A DNA stretch of 64,000 nucleotides from Russula earlei (GCA_025769875.1 JAGFNK010000225.1:1-64000), one strand, 5' to 3'; positions 44,260 through 57,973 are shown, counted from the first letter of the stretch. Numbers and translations are program-made. Notes: generated by a model not told the origin, from the letters alone.

Positions 44260-45073
44260 GTCATCCTTCGTAGGGTTCATATTCACACTGGCAGACCCAC
44301 ATTCCATATTATTTTTCACATCTTCTGTGGGCTACAGCGAAGAGCCCGAGCAGCCAAGTAGGTATCACGATTACTGAAGAGCCAGGACGTTTCACAAGAA
44401 ATCCACAGCTTGCGTTTACCGTTCGTTGTATTGAACCAATGGTGCCCTTTGGTGAACCAAGTGGCCGTCATCGATAAACGTGACAGGCAACATTGCGATT
44501 AATTAAGGGATGAGGACGGGAAAGACACTGTCGCCAGTAACCTTTTAATGCAATTTGTTGCATAGCGGGGTCTCAGCCCATCAAGAGTTCAGAAAAACCT
44601 TGCCATGGTATTACTCTTCTGCGATTGCACACTAGAGGTGGTGATTGGGGACATCAACAGGAACACACTTGCTCACGCTCTCTGGATTCTACCCATCTGA
44701 TGTTGTTCTTCCGTCCAATGCATTAGAGTGTACTCCTTGATATAGTTGCACGATCCGGCATTGCATCAGGTGATTGATATATAAACAAATAGCAAATGAC
44801 GTCATGCTCCGGCTCCATTACCAATCCTCTCACAAATCACGATGGCAGTGGCAGTGCAGTACGAAGCACACAAAACGACATCGCGAAAACTGAGATAGTT
44901 ATGAGAGGATAAACACCACCAAAAAAAGGCTGATAACGACAGGATAGTACGGCGGGAGGGAAGAGGATGCCACACGTCAGAAACAAGTGATGTGGATATC
45001 GTTGGCTCCAATAAACCAGTTGAGGAGATGCGGGATGAAAATAGAGAAGCATGCGAACGGGCCAATAGGACGA
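44260..45073. other. Intergenic, no gene recognised
   Basis: About 800 bp between the hAT element and the 3' end of the DsbA-like gene. No supported ORF, RNA or repeat. Confidence 0.5.
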
Positions 45074-46095
45074 TCACGCTACGGCAACAGCTGTAGCAGG
45101 TACAGGTGTAGTCGACTGTGATGGTGATGACGCGGGCGTTTCTGCCAGCTTGCTGAATATCTGTGACACACGTAGCATCCGTCAGCCAACCTGGATGGCT
45201 CTGAAACTATGCTATGCACCTTGACGAATACAGGCGCCGACTGGCCACCGCTCACGGCCCACTTGCCATCAATGATGGTGAACGGCACTCCGGTTACACC
45301 CTTTGCACGCGCTTCGGCAACCTGATGGTTGACCTTGGCCAGGCACTCATCGGAATTGAGGAAGCTTAATGCCTAAGGGAATACGCGATCAACTCAGCGA
45401 CCATAAACCTCCGAGATCAATTGAGAATGAGACACGCCCTCCGGAACGGAATCAAAGAAAGAAAACGGAGGGCCTCTTGGCATGACAGGCGGGGGGGGGG
45501 GGCTTACCTCAGCTCTGGGCATAACGGCGGCTTCCTCTGCAGCATCGGCAAGGACGTCAGGATCGCTGATGTCGAGGTCATCTTCATAGTATGAACGGAA
45601 GATGGGCGTGATCAAGGCAGACTGAGCGGCAGGGCCGCCAATCTCATATGCTTTCGTTATGAGCCGGTGTGCGGAGGTGGTCAAACAGACGGGGCCGGCA
45701 AAGGAACTGGAAAGGAGACGGGAATGAGTAAGAGTGGCAATGGATCAGAGACGATTTTGATGACTGACAAATTGATGCCCACGGCTTCGCCTCGTTCGGT
45801 AGCCATAAGTTTGCACGCCTCCCACCTGTCGCGACCGATCTTCCTCCCAATGAACTCGTCCTTGTCAATGAGTTCGGGAGGGGCAGAGGAGTGAAGCAAG
45901 AAACGGTCGATATTCGACCTCGAAGGATATGGGAAGGTTGGCGCATTGGGCAATGGCAGCCTGAAGCTCGCGGTGGGCGACGAAACACCAGGGACAGGCC
46001 TAGGAGAGAGCAAGGCGAGTGAGATTATGGACCGTGGGGCTTGGCTGACTCACAAAGTCCGATATGACGATGAGTTTGACGACACGCTTGGACAT
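45074..46095 (-). CDS. DsbA/FrnE-like thioredoxin-fold oxidoreductase
   Basis: Start MSKRVVKLIVISDF at 46095, then an intron and the redox motif CPWC in ACPWCFVAHRELQ (about 46000). Further exons give RPFLLHSSAPPELIDKDEF, MATERGEAVGINF and TTSAHRLITKAYEIGG, then the helical insert and AEARAKGVTGVPFTIIDGKW, which carries the cis-Pro loop typical of this fold. Stop TGA at 45074-45076 after a Ser/Thr/Pro-Val tail. No signal peptide is evident, so it is likely cytosolic and may act as a thiol oxidoreductase or isomerase; the substrate is unknown. One intron donor is followed by a C-run (G-run on the plus strand, about 45489-45501). Confidence 0.88.
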
Positions 46096-49000
46096 GACGA
46101 AGAGGTGAGGACGGAGAGGGGTGAGAAGTGGGGAGCAAAGGGAGAAATACAGGGACGCGGAGAAAGATAAAGGGAAGGGGGTGTAGGAGAAGGGGGAAAT
46201 GTGCTTTGTGAGAAAGAGGGAGAAAGGGATTAGGTGTGAGGAGGAGAATGTTTATAATACGGTGGAATGGAGGATCTGGGAATTACCATACTTGAGGGGC
46301 CGGGCGAGAAAAGATTACTGAGCATCTCCGTCACACGCCCTGCGATCGCCCCAGATGGATCTCACCTTCGGTCACCCTTAACGACTTGCTTCGCCTCTCA
46401 ACCGCCGACGCAACCCAATTGCTTCATTTGCTCACCCAAATCAGCTTACTCCATCCCCATTACCTATCCCGCAACCATCGGACCCCTCCTACCATGCTCT
46501 TGTAAATCTCTCACACGCCACTCTCACAAAATAACCGCGGGTCTCTCATCCCCCGTGGCTCGCCCTAATGTGGCTCTCGCTTAGCAACATTCCTCTCCTT
46601 GTACGTGACCAAGGCACCTACGATCACCCGATGCAGGTCACTTGTCACCGCCCAACTTGGCCATCACGTCGTTGCCGTCCCTGAGTCTTGCTATACTCCT
46701 CTTTACGCGCTACACGCACACCTCGTCGTGCACACCTCTATAGAGCGGATCGCTTCCTCGTCCGGGGCTCGGCCACCGGTATTCGATTTCTGACCCTCGG
46801 GAACACAATGAGGCCAGCAACGTCTGACACTTTAAGCCACGGTTTATCTCTCTAGAACTGGATGTTGCCTGATCAGAGATACATGCTCGTCGCCCTGCCC
46901 GATCGTTTCTTCTCGAGCTTCCTCGCTCGATCGCATTTCAATACACGTGCACGTGATTGATTGCCCTAAGGACGCTCGCTGTTCGGTTGGTGCGGTGCAC
47001 CCTCTTGGGTGAGTTCCACAGGGCATCCCAAGGAGCGGAGACGTATGCGCTCACTGTCCGTATGACGACCCTGCAGCGTCTCAGACATGGGCGTTGGTTC
47101 GGCTTCCTTCTTATTGTCGGGTGGGTTCGCATCGCATAGCGATGTTCACAGCTTGGTCTATTTGTTTTCAGGCCAGCGCAACCGGACTGTGGCTATTCTT
47201 TCGATACCATTCATATACTGAATGGTCTGCAGCCAGCCTCTTGTCAACTTAGGTTTCCGCGCTCTTCCTGGTCGGTCTCGGCGTGGCAGTAGCTGGGCGC
47301 CCGCCTTTCCCGATTTGGGTGAAACATTATTACGGCACCTCGAGGGCTGGTGACTTGAAGTCGTCCTATTTCAGCGTTTCCCAAAAACATCACTGGCTTG
47401 TTCAATGAGCCTACAAAGAGTTTCTGTTCAGGCCCTTCATCGACTCCGCCGCAGCATTGTGCTTGCGTGCATCTACAACGTATAGCGAACATCACTCTCC
47501 AGGTAGATTCTCCCCATCAAGAATCTCCTTGGCTCGCTCGTTTCTAACGGGCTTAATGTATCTGTTTACTTCTCCGGATAGGTAGAGGAACATCAAGAGA
47601 CGGCCAAGAATATGATCCAGGGATATGAGACGCGCAGGTTTTACCGGAATGACAGATTTGGGGGTATCATTCCCCTCTAGGATTGCCTCCTATCGGTAGT
47701 GCCACCACTGAGAACTATCCAAGCTGTGTCCGCACTATGCAGCATGTCACACGACTATGCTGCACAGTGTCGTGTGACATGTGGACGCTCAGACGAGGTC
47801 GTCTTGATAATCGACGATCCGTTCCGTTGCAGGAGGATCAGTCCTGCAATTGGAGAACAGAGATCGTAACACCACCGGAGGGGCACGAGTCCAGCAATAA
47901 CATAAAGCCGACCAGTATGTGCGCGTCTTGTGAAGTAAGACCGTCCTGAAGACAGAACGGAAGCGGGGTCACTTTCCATCAACAATATCTTCCTCACGGG
48001 CCATGAGCAGTTCCCACAAGCAGGGACGGGAATCGGTTAGCAAAGGTTGCTTATATTTCCTTCCAACCAACGTTACTTTACTAATGGGCCCTTGCTTTAT
48101 GGAGCGAGCGATCACTTTGATAACGGTCATATTAGGTATGATTGTTGTTGATCAGCAAGCTTGAAATTGCAATCACGGGCGACGTGATTTATCGCGGCGG
48201 GGCTGAGCGGCATCGCACCTTTGCCCGTTAATTTCGATGCTGCCGAAGACAGCAGTAGTTGAAATCTCAGGTTAGGGGAACGGGAACGGAATGGCTCCGC
48301 TCGTGACGGCTGGCCTGATGCCGACGCCGCCGAACACAGCTGAAAAAATGTACCCGTTTGATGGGGGCGAGGGCATTGGCGGTGCAATCGAAACCACCCC
48401 AATCAGGACCAGGCTTCGGGTTTACTGCTTTGGGGTTATCTGCATGCAATAATACCGCAGACGATTGATCATCCTAGACTGGCCTGGGCCGGGATGGCAT
48501 TATCACCTGACCTTGTACATGGTTCAAAGTTGTCAAGTGCGTAGCGTGTGGCGTCGCTGCCCGTCGTGGGCTGAATCACGGGTCCGGGGGGTCAGGATGA
48601 AATGAGACATCAATCAATAATCATCGCAGGCACCCAACGCTGAGTGACAGCGAGTTACGGAAGATTGTCGTTCCGTCAATAGTCCGGGCGGGCCGAGTTT
48701 CTCGCGCCAACCAACTTTTTTGCACCAGACCGCTCGGGGGATGCGACCGCCGAAAGGAGTTGGTCCATTAGACGGAGAGTCGCTTGGCGCATGGACGGAG
48801 AGGGCTCCGAAGCCACAATAAGCGAGCAGTTCGGGAGACGGTGAATGAACAGACGTGAAACGTTGCGCAGGCGGCTAATTTTCGGAAAAAGCTCTCACGT
48901 TGGCCCCAGCCCAGCCCGCCCAGGTTCAGGTCAGGCTCAAACTCAGGCTCAAACTCAGGCCCATTCGATCCAATTCAACCGTGTATGGGGTTAACGTTGC

Positions 49001-49664
49001 ATGCCGTGATGGATCAACCTGCTTCATTCGCATCTCCCGTGCAACTGCAATACCGCTGGGCAAAGGCGATGTCGATCACGTTCTGGGGCCGTCGACGGGG
49101 GAACACGAGGCCGGTCGTTTTTGGGCATTCGGCTTGCCTCATGGCCGCGGCGAGGGCAAACATGTGAGTTTTCGAGGGCCCTTGGCATGGACATCATCGT
49201 CAACGGATTGAGCTAGGTTTCGGCTTGGTGCTATACCGCATTTTGCGTCGGCGATTCAGCGGCTTGCAGTGTGGTATTTACGATCTGAGCTTAGAGTATT
49301 GGGCACTGGCACATTCACACGAACCCCCTAAGGGGAGTTGCACGTGATGCTAGGATTCTGTCAACACAAAACACTCACACAAAACAAAATCGCTGAGGCG
49401 CAAGGGGGTTGTACAATCGACGCTCATATCGCAAGGAAATGACAGGGAAGCGAATATAATTCCCGGCGCTCTGTGTCGACACAAGAGGGTGTGAACCAGG
49501 AGTTAAGGCGTGAGTATAACGAGCTGAGTTAGGAAGCGCAACCCATATTGGACCGTTTGTCGATTTCTTGCCTGCTTGGCCTTTCCCTTCCCCTTTCCTT
49601 TCTCTCTCCTTCCCCTCACCGTCTTTGTCCCTCCCTTTCCCTTTCTATCCTTTTCCAGTCCGTC
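46096..49664. other. Long intergenic stretch
   Basis: About 3.6 kb. Short open stretches of 60-110 codons occur on both strands (for example 46267-46584 and 48900-49211), but none shows a domain, a consistent splice path or a codon pattern unlike chance. A short minisatellite lies at 48931. No tRNA was found by eye. The last few hundred bases are CT-rich and probably the promoter and leader of the kinase gene. Confidence 0.5.
48931..48960. repeat. 12-bp minisatellite
   Basis: Two and a half copies of TCAGGCTCAAAC in tandem. Confidence 0.8.
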
Positions 49665-51928
49665 ATGACCACCCCACATGTAATAGCCTCTTCCTCCAAC
49701 CATGCCTCTCAATCCGCAACCACCGCTGGCGTCGTCGGTAACCACTTCCGCGTCGGAAAGAAGATTGGCGAAGGCTCTTTTGGCGTGGTCTTCGAGGGTA
49801 TTCTCCCCCCTCCTTTTCCTCGTTCTGTCCCTTCTCAATCCCTTGCCCTTCAGGTTCCAATCTTCTTACCAACCAGCCCGTTGCCATCAAGTTTGTAAGT
49901 ACTCCTTGCGCTGGTTGCGATCCCATATATATACCTACTCGTCGCGCAGGAACCTCGCAAGTCCGATGCGCCTCAATTGCGAGACGAGTATCGTTCATAC
50001 CGTACTTTGAATGGCACCCGTATGTTCTCCCTTTTGTCCTTGTCCTTTTCCATGCCCTAAACGTCCGGCGTGTTGCCCGCCCGCCTTTTTTTCTTTGTGC
50101 GTCCTATCGGCACCCAGTCGGCGTTCCCCAAGTGCATCACTTTGGCCAGGAGGGGTTACACAACGTCCTTGCGATCGACCTCCTGGGTCCCAATCTCGAA
50201 GACTTGTTTGACATGTGCAGTCGCAAATTTTCAATCAAGACGGTGTGCATGGCTGCTAAGCAAATGGTTCTGACGCTTGATTTGTGTGCGCTTGCCGTTG
50301 TTCTGACCCTCTCGCCCACACACCAGGTCACTCGGATTCAATCGGTCCATGACAAGTCCCTCATATACCGCGACATTAAGCCTGACAATTTCCTTATTGG
50401 GGTCCCTGGCACTAAGAATGCCAATGTCATCCATTTGATTGGTAAGTCCATCCTTATGCTTCACCATGTTTTCTCCCCGCCTTTCGCGGTACGATTTGGC
50501 CAGTGGATACTGGTTCAGTGGTCGTTGTCTACCATACCACACCTGGGCGAAACGTGTTTTCGTCCTGCCGGCTACCAGCCATGCCACGCTAAAGATCGTG
50601 TGGTGAACAACCCTTTGCCTCGTGATGACGCTTGTTGATTACGAAGTGCCTTTCAGTGTTGGACAAGTGCCCGTGGTACTGATACTGACTCTCCCCCCCC
50701 CTATCCACAGACTTCGGCATGGCAAAACATTACCGTGATCCTAAGACGAAGGTACATATCCCTTACCGTGAACGCAAGTCACTTTCCGGGACTGCGCGAT
50801 ATATGTCCATTAATACACACATGGGTCGCGAGCAATCCCGTCGAGATGATCTAGAGTCTCTCGGACATGTGTTCATGTATTTCCTTCGTGGTGGCCTTCC
50901 TTGGCAGGGTTTGCGCGCCGCAACAAATAAGCAAAAGTACGAAAAGATTGGGGAAAAGAAGCAAAATACAGCAATTTCAGAACTTTGCGAAGGATTCCCA
51001 GGTGGGACCTCTTGGCCAGTCGATATTTTCCGCTGCTGACGCTGAGGTATACTTCAGAGGAATTTGCAATTTACATGAACTACGTTCGAAAATTGGGCTT
51101 CGAAGAAAGCCCAGACTATGATTTCCTCCGGGAACTTTTCTCCAAGGTGCTTAAGACTACCGGTGATCAGGATGACGGTGTCTACGATTGGATGCTACTA
51201 AACAACGGTAAAGGTTGGGAAGCAGGACATGTATGTTCGTCTTATTGCAGATGGATTGAGTTCGCTCATTGCGCTTTCAGACACCATCCCAGATCCTCGC
51301 CCAAGCTCACGCAAATTCTGCCACTCCACAAACTCCACAACGTGAGCACCGCGAGCACAGATCGCGGGAGCATCGGCGCACTTCGCGGCAGGTATTGCAA
51401 GAAGGAAACCCACTCGCTTCTCCCAACCCGGCTCACCTCAAAATCTCAACTCGTAAGCCAACAGCTGGCGAGACACCGCGCGGAGTTAGTCGTGACGCCA
51501 GTGGACAACCTATCGCGCCATCCAGCAAGCGGGCTAGTCAGCAGCATCTCTCGACTGCCGAGATACGTCCACGCGACACGTCTAATGGCCTCGCAGGTAT
51601 GCATCCCTACGCAGCTGCTCCTCCAAACGCTGCCCGTGGGAGTCCCTATGGTAATGGCATCTCTCAACGGCCGGAGAGCGCAGTCGCTGCAGCTGGTTCG
51701 ACTGTAGCACTCGGCAACGGGAATGGTGCGACGAATTCAGACTCATTCTTATACGGGAGTACTGCCAAACGGGCGGAAGAGGCCGCGGCTGCAGCAGCAC
51801 GTGAGGGCCGTTCGAATGGCTTGGCAGTCTATGACCGTGGGCAGGTATCACGAGCCGGTCTTGATCAAGATGACGATCACGTCGGCCGTCGTCGTGGCTT
51901 TTTCAGCTTCTTGTGCTGCCGGGGATAA
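49665..51928 (+). CDS. Casein kinase I, C-terminal Cys-Cys type
   Basis: Start [20 protein letters not shown] at 49665; an in-frame Met at 49548 is possible but lies in a CT-rich leader. Kinase signatures in order: [14 protein letters not shown], then across an intron QPVAIKF, the [19 protein letters not shown] hinge, [12 protein letters not shown] catalytic loop (about 50365), [11 protein letters not shown] (after an intron at about 50710) and the CK1-specific [21 protein letters not shown]-terminal Ser/Ala/Arg-rich tail ends FFSFLCCRG at 51928. The double Cys at the end is the palmitoylation signal of Yck-type plasma-membrane CK1 in yeast; membrane attachment is inferred. At least seven exons. 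CK1 enzymes phosphorylate primed Ser/Thr sites in transport, nutrient sensing and morphogenesis. Confidence 0.93.
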
Positions 51929-53829
51929 ACGTGCGTACCTATTTCCTGTTCACTGTGAGTACGCGTCGATTTAGTGATGGGTGGAGGAATGCTGATTTCG
52001 AAATTTGGGTGAACAGCCATTGTACTATCGACTTTTGGTCATATACCGCCACAAGGCACCTTTGGACTTGGCACGATTTTTCAGCATCCTCACGTTCTGC
52101 ATCGCACGCATGTACACGATGACACTTGCATGACAAACACTTCAGGCTCCGCTCTCCGGTGTTCTCAAAACTCCCTTTCTCCCATCTATTCATACGTATT
52201 ATCATATCCCCCCGTCACCATCGCATGCCCTTTAGGGTAAAGCGTTGTCGCTGGAACTGGAATTCCTCGTGTATTTTTCAAACAACCGGAGATGATCGGT
52301 GAGCTACCTGGCCCGTTTCTACTCCCTACGGCCTGTTGTAAATATACCTTTTTATCATATCGTTGCGCGTGAGCGTGCGCATGATATGGGGTATTTAAAT
52401 GGTGCCGAAAGTGTCGGACTGCGTACGCAATACAACATTAAGATTTGGCAGCAAGTGCCTGCTTGCTGACGAGAGCCCCCGAACAACGCCCGGCGGCCCT
52501 TTGTCCTTCCCTTCAAAGGATGGTTCTGATCAGCATCAGCAATCCTCAATCGATATTGATACAGTAGCATTCGTTGGTGGGAAAATCGCAACATTGCAGA
52601 GCACCGGAAACTCCACTGCCCCGTGTTTCGCCACCACTGGGTATTGGGTATATCATATCAATACCACCCGTTTGTCACTGTTGCTGTTCCGATCGGTTGC
52701 CCTCCCTGAGAGATCTGCGAGATGATTACGCGGGAGGGCTCGGCTGTCGGTGGTGGTAAGCCCTAAAGACGCGAAGCAAACTACGAATCGAAAGGAACGG
52801 CTTCATTTCTCGTTTGGCGTTTTTGGTGTTGTGACGGGTATGCGTGATCGCCACGATAGGATCCGGTGTCTTACAGCACCTTTCTCTAGCTACAGAGACC
52901 TCTCCTGTTCTCTGGGTCCACGCGTGGCGTTTATATAGCGCCCGAGTTTGCCCGCCTGCGGGGTCGCTTCGCTGCATCGCTGCTTGCCTTTCAACGTTTC
53001 TTTTCTTTTTTTATGCGATCAAAAACGACTGTTCGAGGACGTAATGCGCGAGGTCGCGTGTGGGGCGGGCACGCGTTCGATTTCGGACCGAGTCGAGTTG
53101 ACTTTGTTGAGTTGACTGATTTTGTCGGTGCCGAGCCGGGGCACGGAGGGGGGGGGTGGTGGTGCACCGTGGAAAAGTGAGCTTTATATATATATGCGCT
53201 CTACTGTGTTGCATAGTTGTATATATTGTAGCTGCCGCGGAGCAGAGCAGGGGCATCGGCGGAATTAGGCTTGACTGGACGATCGGGATGGGATGGGGGG
53301 CACTCACTGACCGTGCTGGCTCCTCCCCAGTAGTCCTGTTCCGAGCATGTCTATAATAAAAACGATAAGGGTTGGCGGCGCGGAGATCATTATCATCAGA
53401 GAGGAGAAATCGAGACCGAGGACACAGCTGGCACATATGATGACGAGGAGCCACAATCCACACGACTGGCGTCGTCTTACGACCGAACGCCCGGGGCCGC
53501 CTTCCTGAGTATCTATTGTATGAGCGGTGTGATGTCAAAGTTCTCCAAGTGGCGTCGATTGTTGGGGAAACGCACTTACTCTTCTTTCTTCGCCGCGGTG
53601 ATTGCACCTGTAGGCATTGATGGGGCGAGCAATCCTATCGGTCCAAGACATACAGCAGGTGCAATAACAATGCCGTCTTCTAATCTGCGAGGTATCGGAT
53701 CGGATTCTCCAAACGGCAGGTGGACAAAATGGCAAAGAACCCGATTTCATCAAACAGAAAGGAAAAAGAAAAGAAAACAGGACAAGACACGATGACAAGC
53801 GCTACCCCTCGGTCGGTTCTTCTACTCTA
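51929..53829. other. Intergenic, no gene recognised
   Basis: About 1.9 kb between two convergent gene ends. Open stretches up to about 200 codons on the minus strand (53011-53607) are basic and irregular, and look like chance. No repeat or RNA is recognised. Confidence 0.5.
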
Positions 53830-54487
53830 TTACAGTTCTATTCCCTCCACACTTCTCCAAGTCACCCCACACCGTCGAATGGGCGGCGGATTCCGCAAGG
53901 CGAGTTGCTCCTCACCTGGATCTTCGCCCTCGACTCCAGGCCATGTTACCATCGCCTCGTTCTTTCTCATCCACCCCAAGACTCGCTTCGCCTTCGCCAC
54001 CACCACCTGGTGCGCACCTCTCCCCCGGCGCAGAGCGGAGGGGGCTAGAGGCGCGCATACGTGTGCGGCCTACGCCTGTGGCTGCTGTGGCATGTCGCGG
54101 CACAGCGCGAGTGAGCATGGGATGCGCGGCGGCCAAACTGGGGGAACTCACGTTCTCGAGTGCAGAGTATGTGGTGGCGCCCGCCGCCACCATGGGGTGG
54201 TATGGCGTCGCGATGGGATACGCTCCCGCGGGGACGCCGTACTTGAAGTCGGCCGCGTTGGGCTCCGAGACGACGTAGAGCGTGCGCGACGCGTGCTCGC
54301 GCTCGTGCTCGTACGCCGCTGCGTCGCTTGCGCTCGGGCTGCTGCTGTTGGCGGCTGGGGGCTTGGCGAGGAGCGGGGAGTGTTGGAGCGCCGCGAAGGG
54401 CGAGTAGAAGGTACGACGGAGGGGCCGTGAGAGGGTGCGAGCGTGCTTTTTGGCGGTCGTCGCTAACGTAGCGGGGAGGGCGGACAT
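53830..54487 (-). CDS. Conserved-looking small protein of unknown function
   Basis: Two exons, 54487-54152 and 54006-53830, about 170 residues. Exon 1 starts MSALPATLATTAKKHARTLS, a basic, Ser/Thr/Ala-rich N-terminus that could be a mitochondrial presequence. It continues with RTLYVVSEPNAADFKYGVPA and GAYPIATPYH. A 145-bp intron with GTGAGT donor and CACCAG acceptor joins ALEN to VVVAKAKRVLGWMRKNEAM, and the protein ends WRSVEGIEL. The frame is preserved exactly across this splice, which supports a real gene. I do not recognise the family. Confidence 0.6.
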
Positions 54488-57400
54488 GGCGCGACAGGTT
54501 TTAGAGTTTTGCTTTGTGGAAATGGGGCGACGGAGAGGTCAGGGGCGCTCGATGGAAGGGTGTGGGGTGTGATTTATAACTGTGGGGGAGCGGCGACGTG
54601 AGAGAGAGAACTGAACTTTTGGGGGGGGGCGGTTGTTCGATGTCCGATTGGTTACGACATTCGCTTGTCGGGGTTGGGGTGGCCCACGTTTGTATTGGCT
54701 CGCCACTTTCTTCTCAATTCGATCGTCTGGGGCCCGCGACGTCATACATGGAAGCAACCCTCGGATTATAGCGTTCGAAGGCTCCCCCTCCACCCACCGC
54801 CGGGCTTTCCGCGAGTTGTCCCCATTGCTTCATAACGTAGGTAGGCTCAAAGGTGGCCCGTCTCGACAGCACCTTCCGATCCTTCAATAAGCTTGGTTGC
54901 ACAGGCTTTCGCTTCTTCGTTCCGCCGTTCGCACGATGGATTCATGTCGATTAGTCAAACTTCGCACCTTTAATAAGCATTTTCCAAGCCAGATGGAGAT
55001 GGGGTGCCTGGGTATTTTCCATTTTGAGATAACGCAAAGCAAGCGGTGATTCCAAACAAATTACCAATAAGGAGCGATAACGGTCGCGTGCCAGGATGAT
55101 AGACTCGCCTTTGATGGTCACGGAGGGCTTTGAGACAATGAGGAAAGACAGGATCACAAGGGTAGCCAAGTGTGGTCCACTGGCACTCTCAGACCACCCG
55201 AAAATGACTTCCTTCATTCACGCGTTTTATAGAAAAGATTAGCGCCACTTCTACCGCGTATACAAACAGCTTATAATGATCCCAGATGCCGTCAATGCGC
55301 TGTGTGGGGGAGCGGCAGAGTTTATCTGATGGCGCAGCACTGAACGAGAGCTTCGGATGAGCTACCTGGACTTGGGACAATGACTTGACGTAGTTCTGCC
55401 CAACGTTCAGCTCTTGAGAGATCCAATTCATCACTCGGACTCGGAGAATACCTCACAGCGCACGCCTATTCAATGAGCACCACAGCACGAAAAGGTCATG
55501 TCGTGTACAGATCGCCGATTCGCACATGAGTCACGTCGAGAGGAAATCTACAACAAACCATCCAACTTTCTATAGTGTATCAATGTGCAAGGACGTAACG
55601 TATAATACCTCCCACGCGCTCAGTGCTCGACTGCAAACACCAAACGGATCCTCTCTTCCGTCTTCAGATTACATCCGAGTTCACCCCTATGAGATGCGCA
55701 CCACACTGTTCTATTAGTTTGCGTTGGCTTGCGTGAGTGGCCCAGGCACACAGCAGTGACTATGGCACCGGCCGCGACACCAGCCTCGGCGAATCCTCAG
55801 AGACGACACAACGCGAGGCGGGGTAGCCGAGACACTCAGCGGTGAGGAGAACAGCTCCGGCGCGGGCCTGCGCGGAGGCGTGGGTAGCCCGCTGTGTTCG
55901 TCACTCTTTGCCGGGACGATGCCTGCTCGGTGCAAAGCAGCCATCCGCTAATCAGATATACAAATGGTAGCCCATTGACCCGACTGCGGCAAAGACAACG
56001 AGGGAGCGCACCGTATGTCTTCCGTCCCCGACGTCGTAACGAGCGTGGTGGCCCGCTAGGATCGAACTCGAGCGAGGCCTCAACTCCAAGCAGGATACGC
56101 ACGGCGCGGTCCAGCCTCGTCCACCCCTTCCGGCTCGGCTCGAGTTCTCACGCGCGTGATCTGTCCTCCTGGGTGGACGCTCTGAGCGTCCGCGAGCGAC
56201 GCGCCTGGTCGAGCGACGAGCTGTTCCGTCGACACGGCGCTCGGAATGAAATACGTGCGCGAGCAGGAAGCAGAGTCGGAGTTGGTGTCGGTCAAGGCAT
56301 CTGTGTTGGACAGGAGCGAGGGAGTAGAGCCGCCCGCCGTGGAGCTCATGCGCGTGCGCGAGTGGGTACCAACAAGCGGTGCAACTAAACGGACGGTGTA
56401 TGTCAGCCGCGGTACAATTGGTTGTCACAGTTGACATCTTGACATGACATCAAACCCGACGGATCTCGCGGTCACGTGCGCCAGCGAAACGAGCTCATCG
56501 ATCGATCGATGACCGGACTAGTTATGCATCCCGACTATGGCCAACTTCTCATGGTCCAAGCAAATAGCCCCTCAACGAAGCTGTGGTCAAACCAACTCCT
56601 AAAGCCCCATTGTCGGTCGGCTTATCGGCGAGCAAGGTTCATGGGGTCCTTTGAACTAAGGTAAACAAAGCGACAGAGGCCCCGTGTTGAGTCAAAAGTT
56701 TTGGATACACTCACGCGTCGCTTGTGTTACAACTTAACATTTGAAAGGACGACGGTGTGGTCCACCTTGCGGGTAGTCGCGTTTTCAGACGACCTAGTTT
56801 CTCAGGTTATTGGGTACCGCTCGGCATGTTCTGAGGCATGCCGGCGCCTAAAGGAAATTCGATTGGGTGAACAGAACGAGCAATAATGGGACCACAGAGA
56901 AATATTCAGTCGGTCTTCGTGGATAGGACGTGAGCCTTTTCGTGTCTGGTACCCGTCATTGCGACTACAAAAAAGCCTCAGAGCCCGCCGGAGCTGAGAG
57001 ATCTATAAGACTGTAGCGACCGGCACGAGTGGGGGGAAACTAAGCCACGAGCGAAGCGATTAAGTTGCGGCCTAAATGAAAAGGGAAACTTCCTATGACA
57101 GACCCCAGGAAAACCTGACTGGCGCTAGATGAACTGCGCATTGTTGATAAGCTGTGCGTGTTCCTCGTCCGTCACACGTTATCGTCCCGTACTGATTGGG
57201 TTTGCGACGTTCCAAGGTTCTGTGAATACAACGGATTTGCTAGGGCCTGCGGGGAATAGATTGTGACCTTTTCGGTGCAAGCACCCTGTCAACGTCACGT
57301 CAAAAAGTAGGAACAGGAGATACTCGCCCTGCCTTATCTTGTGCCTGCCCCATGGTCTCCCGTGGTCTGGATCCCTGATATTTCCTTGAGGGTTTGTGGA

Positions 57401-57973
57401 GGAGAAAGTCATCTTTGGGGCGTATGTAATTTGACAGACGAAGACGATTGAAAGGCCCCAGTATTGCCTTCGAATACTGCACCGCATCCTCCGTCCTTCG
57501 ACCCCGCCTCACACTGCCACTACTAACCTCTAACCTCTTATCATCCTGCAGTAGCAGTGCAACTTCTTAAATCGGGAGCGGATATACCGCCAACTTTCCC
57601 AACCTATCTACGCTGCATCAGCATGCCGCTTACGGCACTCGAGTCAAATGTCTTTTCCTCCTGCGGGCACTGCCCGACACTTCGTTTTCCCGCAACGCTA
57701 CATCCCAGCCGCCCGTCGCCGTATTACCGGTATCGAATCAGGCGTGGGATTCATACCTTTTAATAGAGAGCTCAGGTTTCCCCGTTGCTGGAGTACAAAT
57801 CCTTGAAACCGGCCTGCATCATTGGACACTGAGCAGATCCCTGAGTTTGTCGTTGGTCCACTGCGCTCTATACTACTGACTACTACCAACAAAGTCCTTC
57901 AAGGAGATGCCACTGGAACTGCGATCAAGAATCTGGGGCGGACACCTATGTTCCCTCCTCCAACCCAACCCTC
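54488..57973. other. Long region with only weak gene candidates
   Basis: About 3.5 kb. On the minus strand, 55189-55434 and 54951-55217 form two adjoining helical open stretches (for example HLATLVILSFLIVSKPSV) that could be one decayed gene. At 56349-56080 a Ser/Thr-rich stretch starting MSSTAGGSTPSLLSNTDALT could be the first exon of a small protein with donor GTGAGA near 56152. Neither is supported enough to call. An ATCGATCGATCGATGA microrepeat lies at about 56495. Confidence 0.4.

Noticed and set aside
45489..45501. G-run as a possible quadruplex element
   Set aside because: A single uninterrupted run just inside an intron of the DsbA-like gene; nothing beyond a homopolymer can be supported.
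46096..49664. Several 60-110 codon frames
   Set aside because: No splice logic, no domain, both strands equally open; treated as chance.
55952..56437. 161-codon basic minus-strand frame
   Set aside because: Cys/Arg/His-rich composition typical of a shadow frame; the overlapping Ser/Thr-rich frame is the better but still weak candidate.
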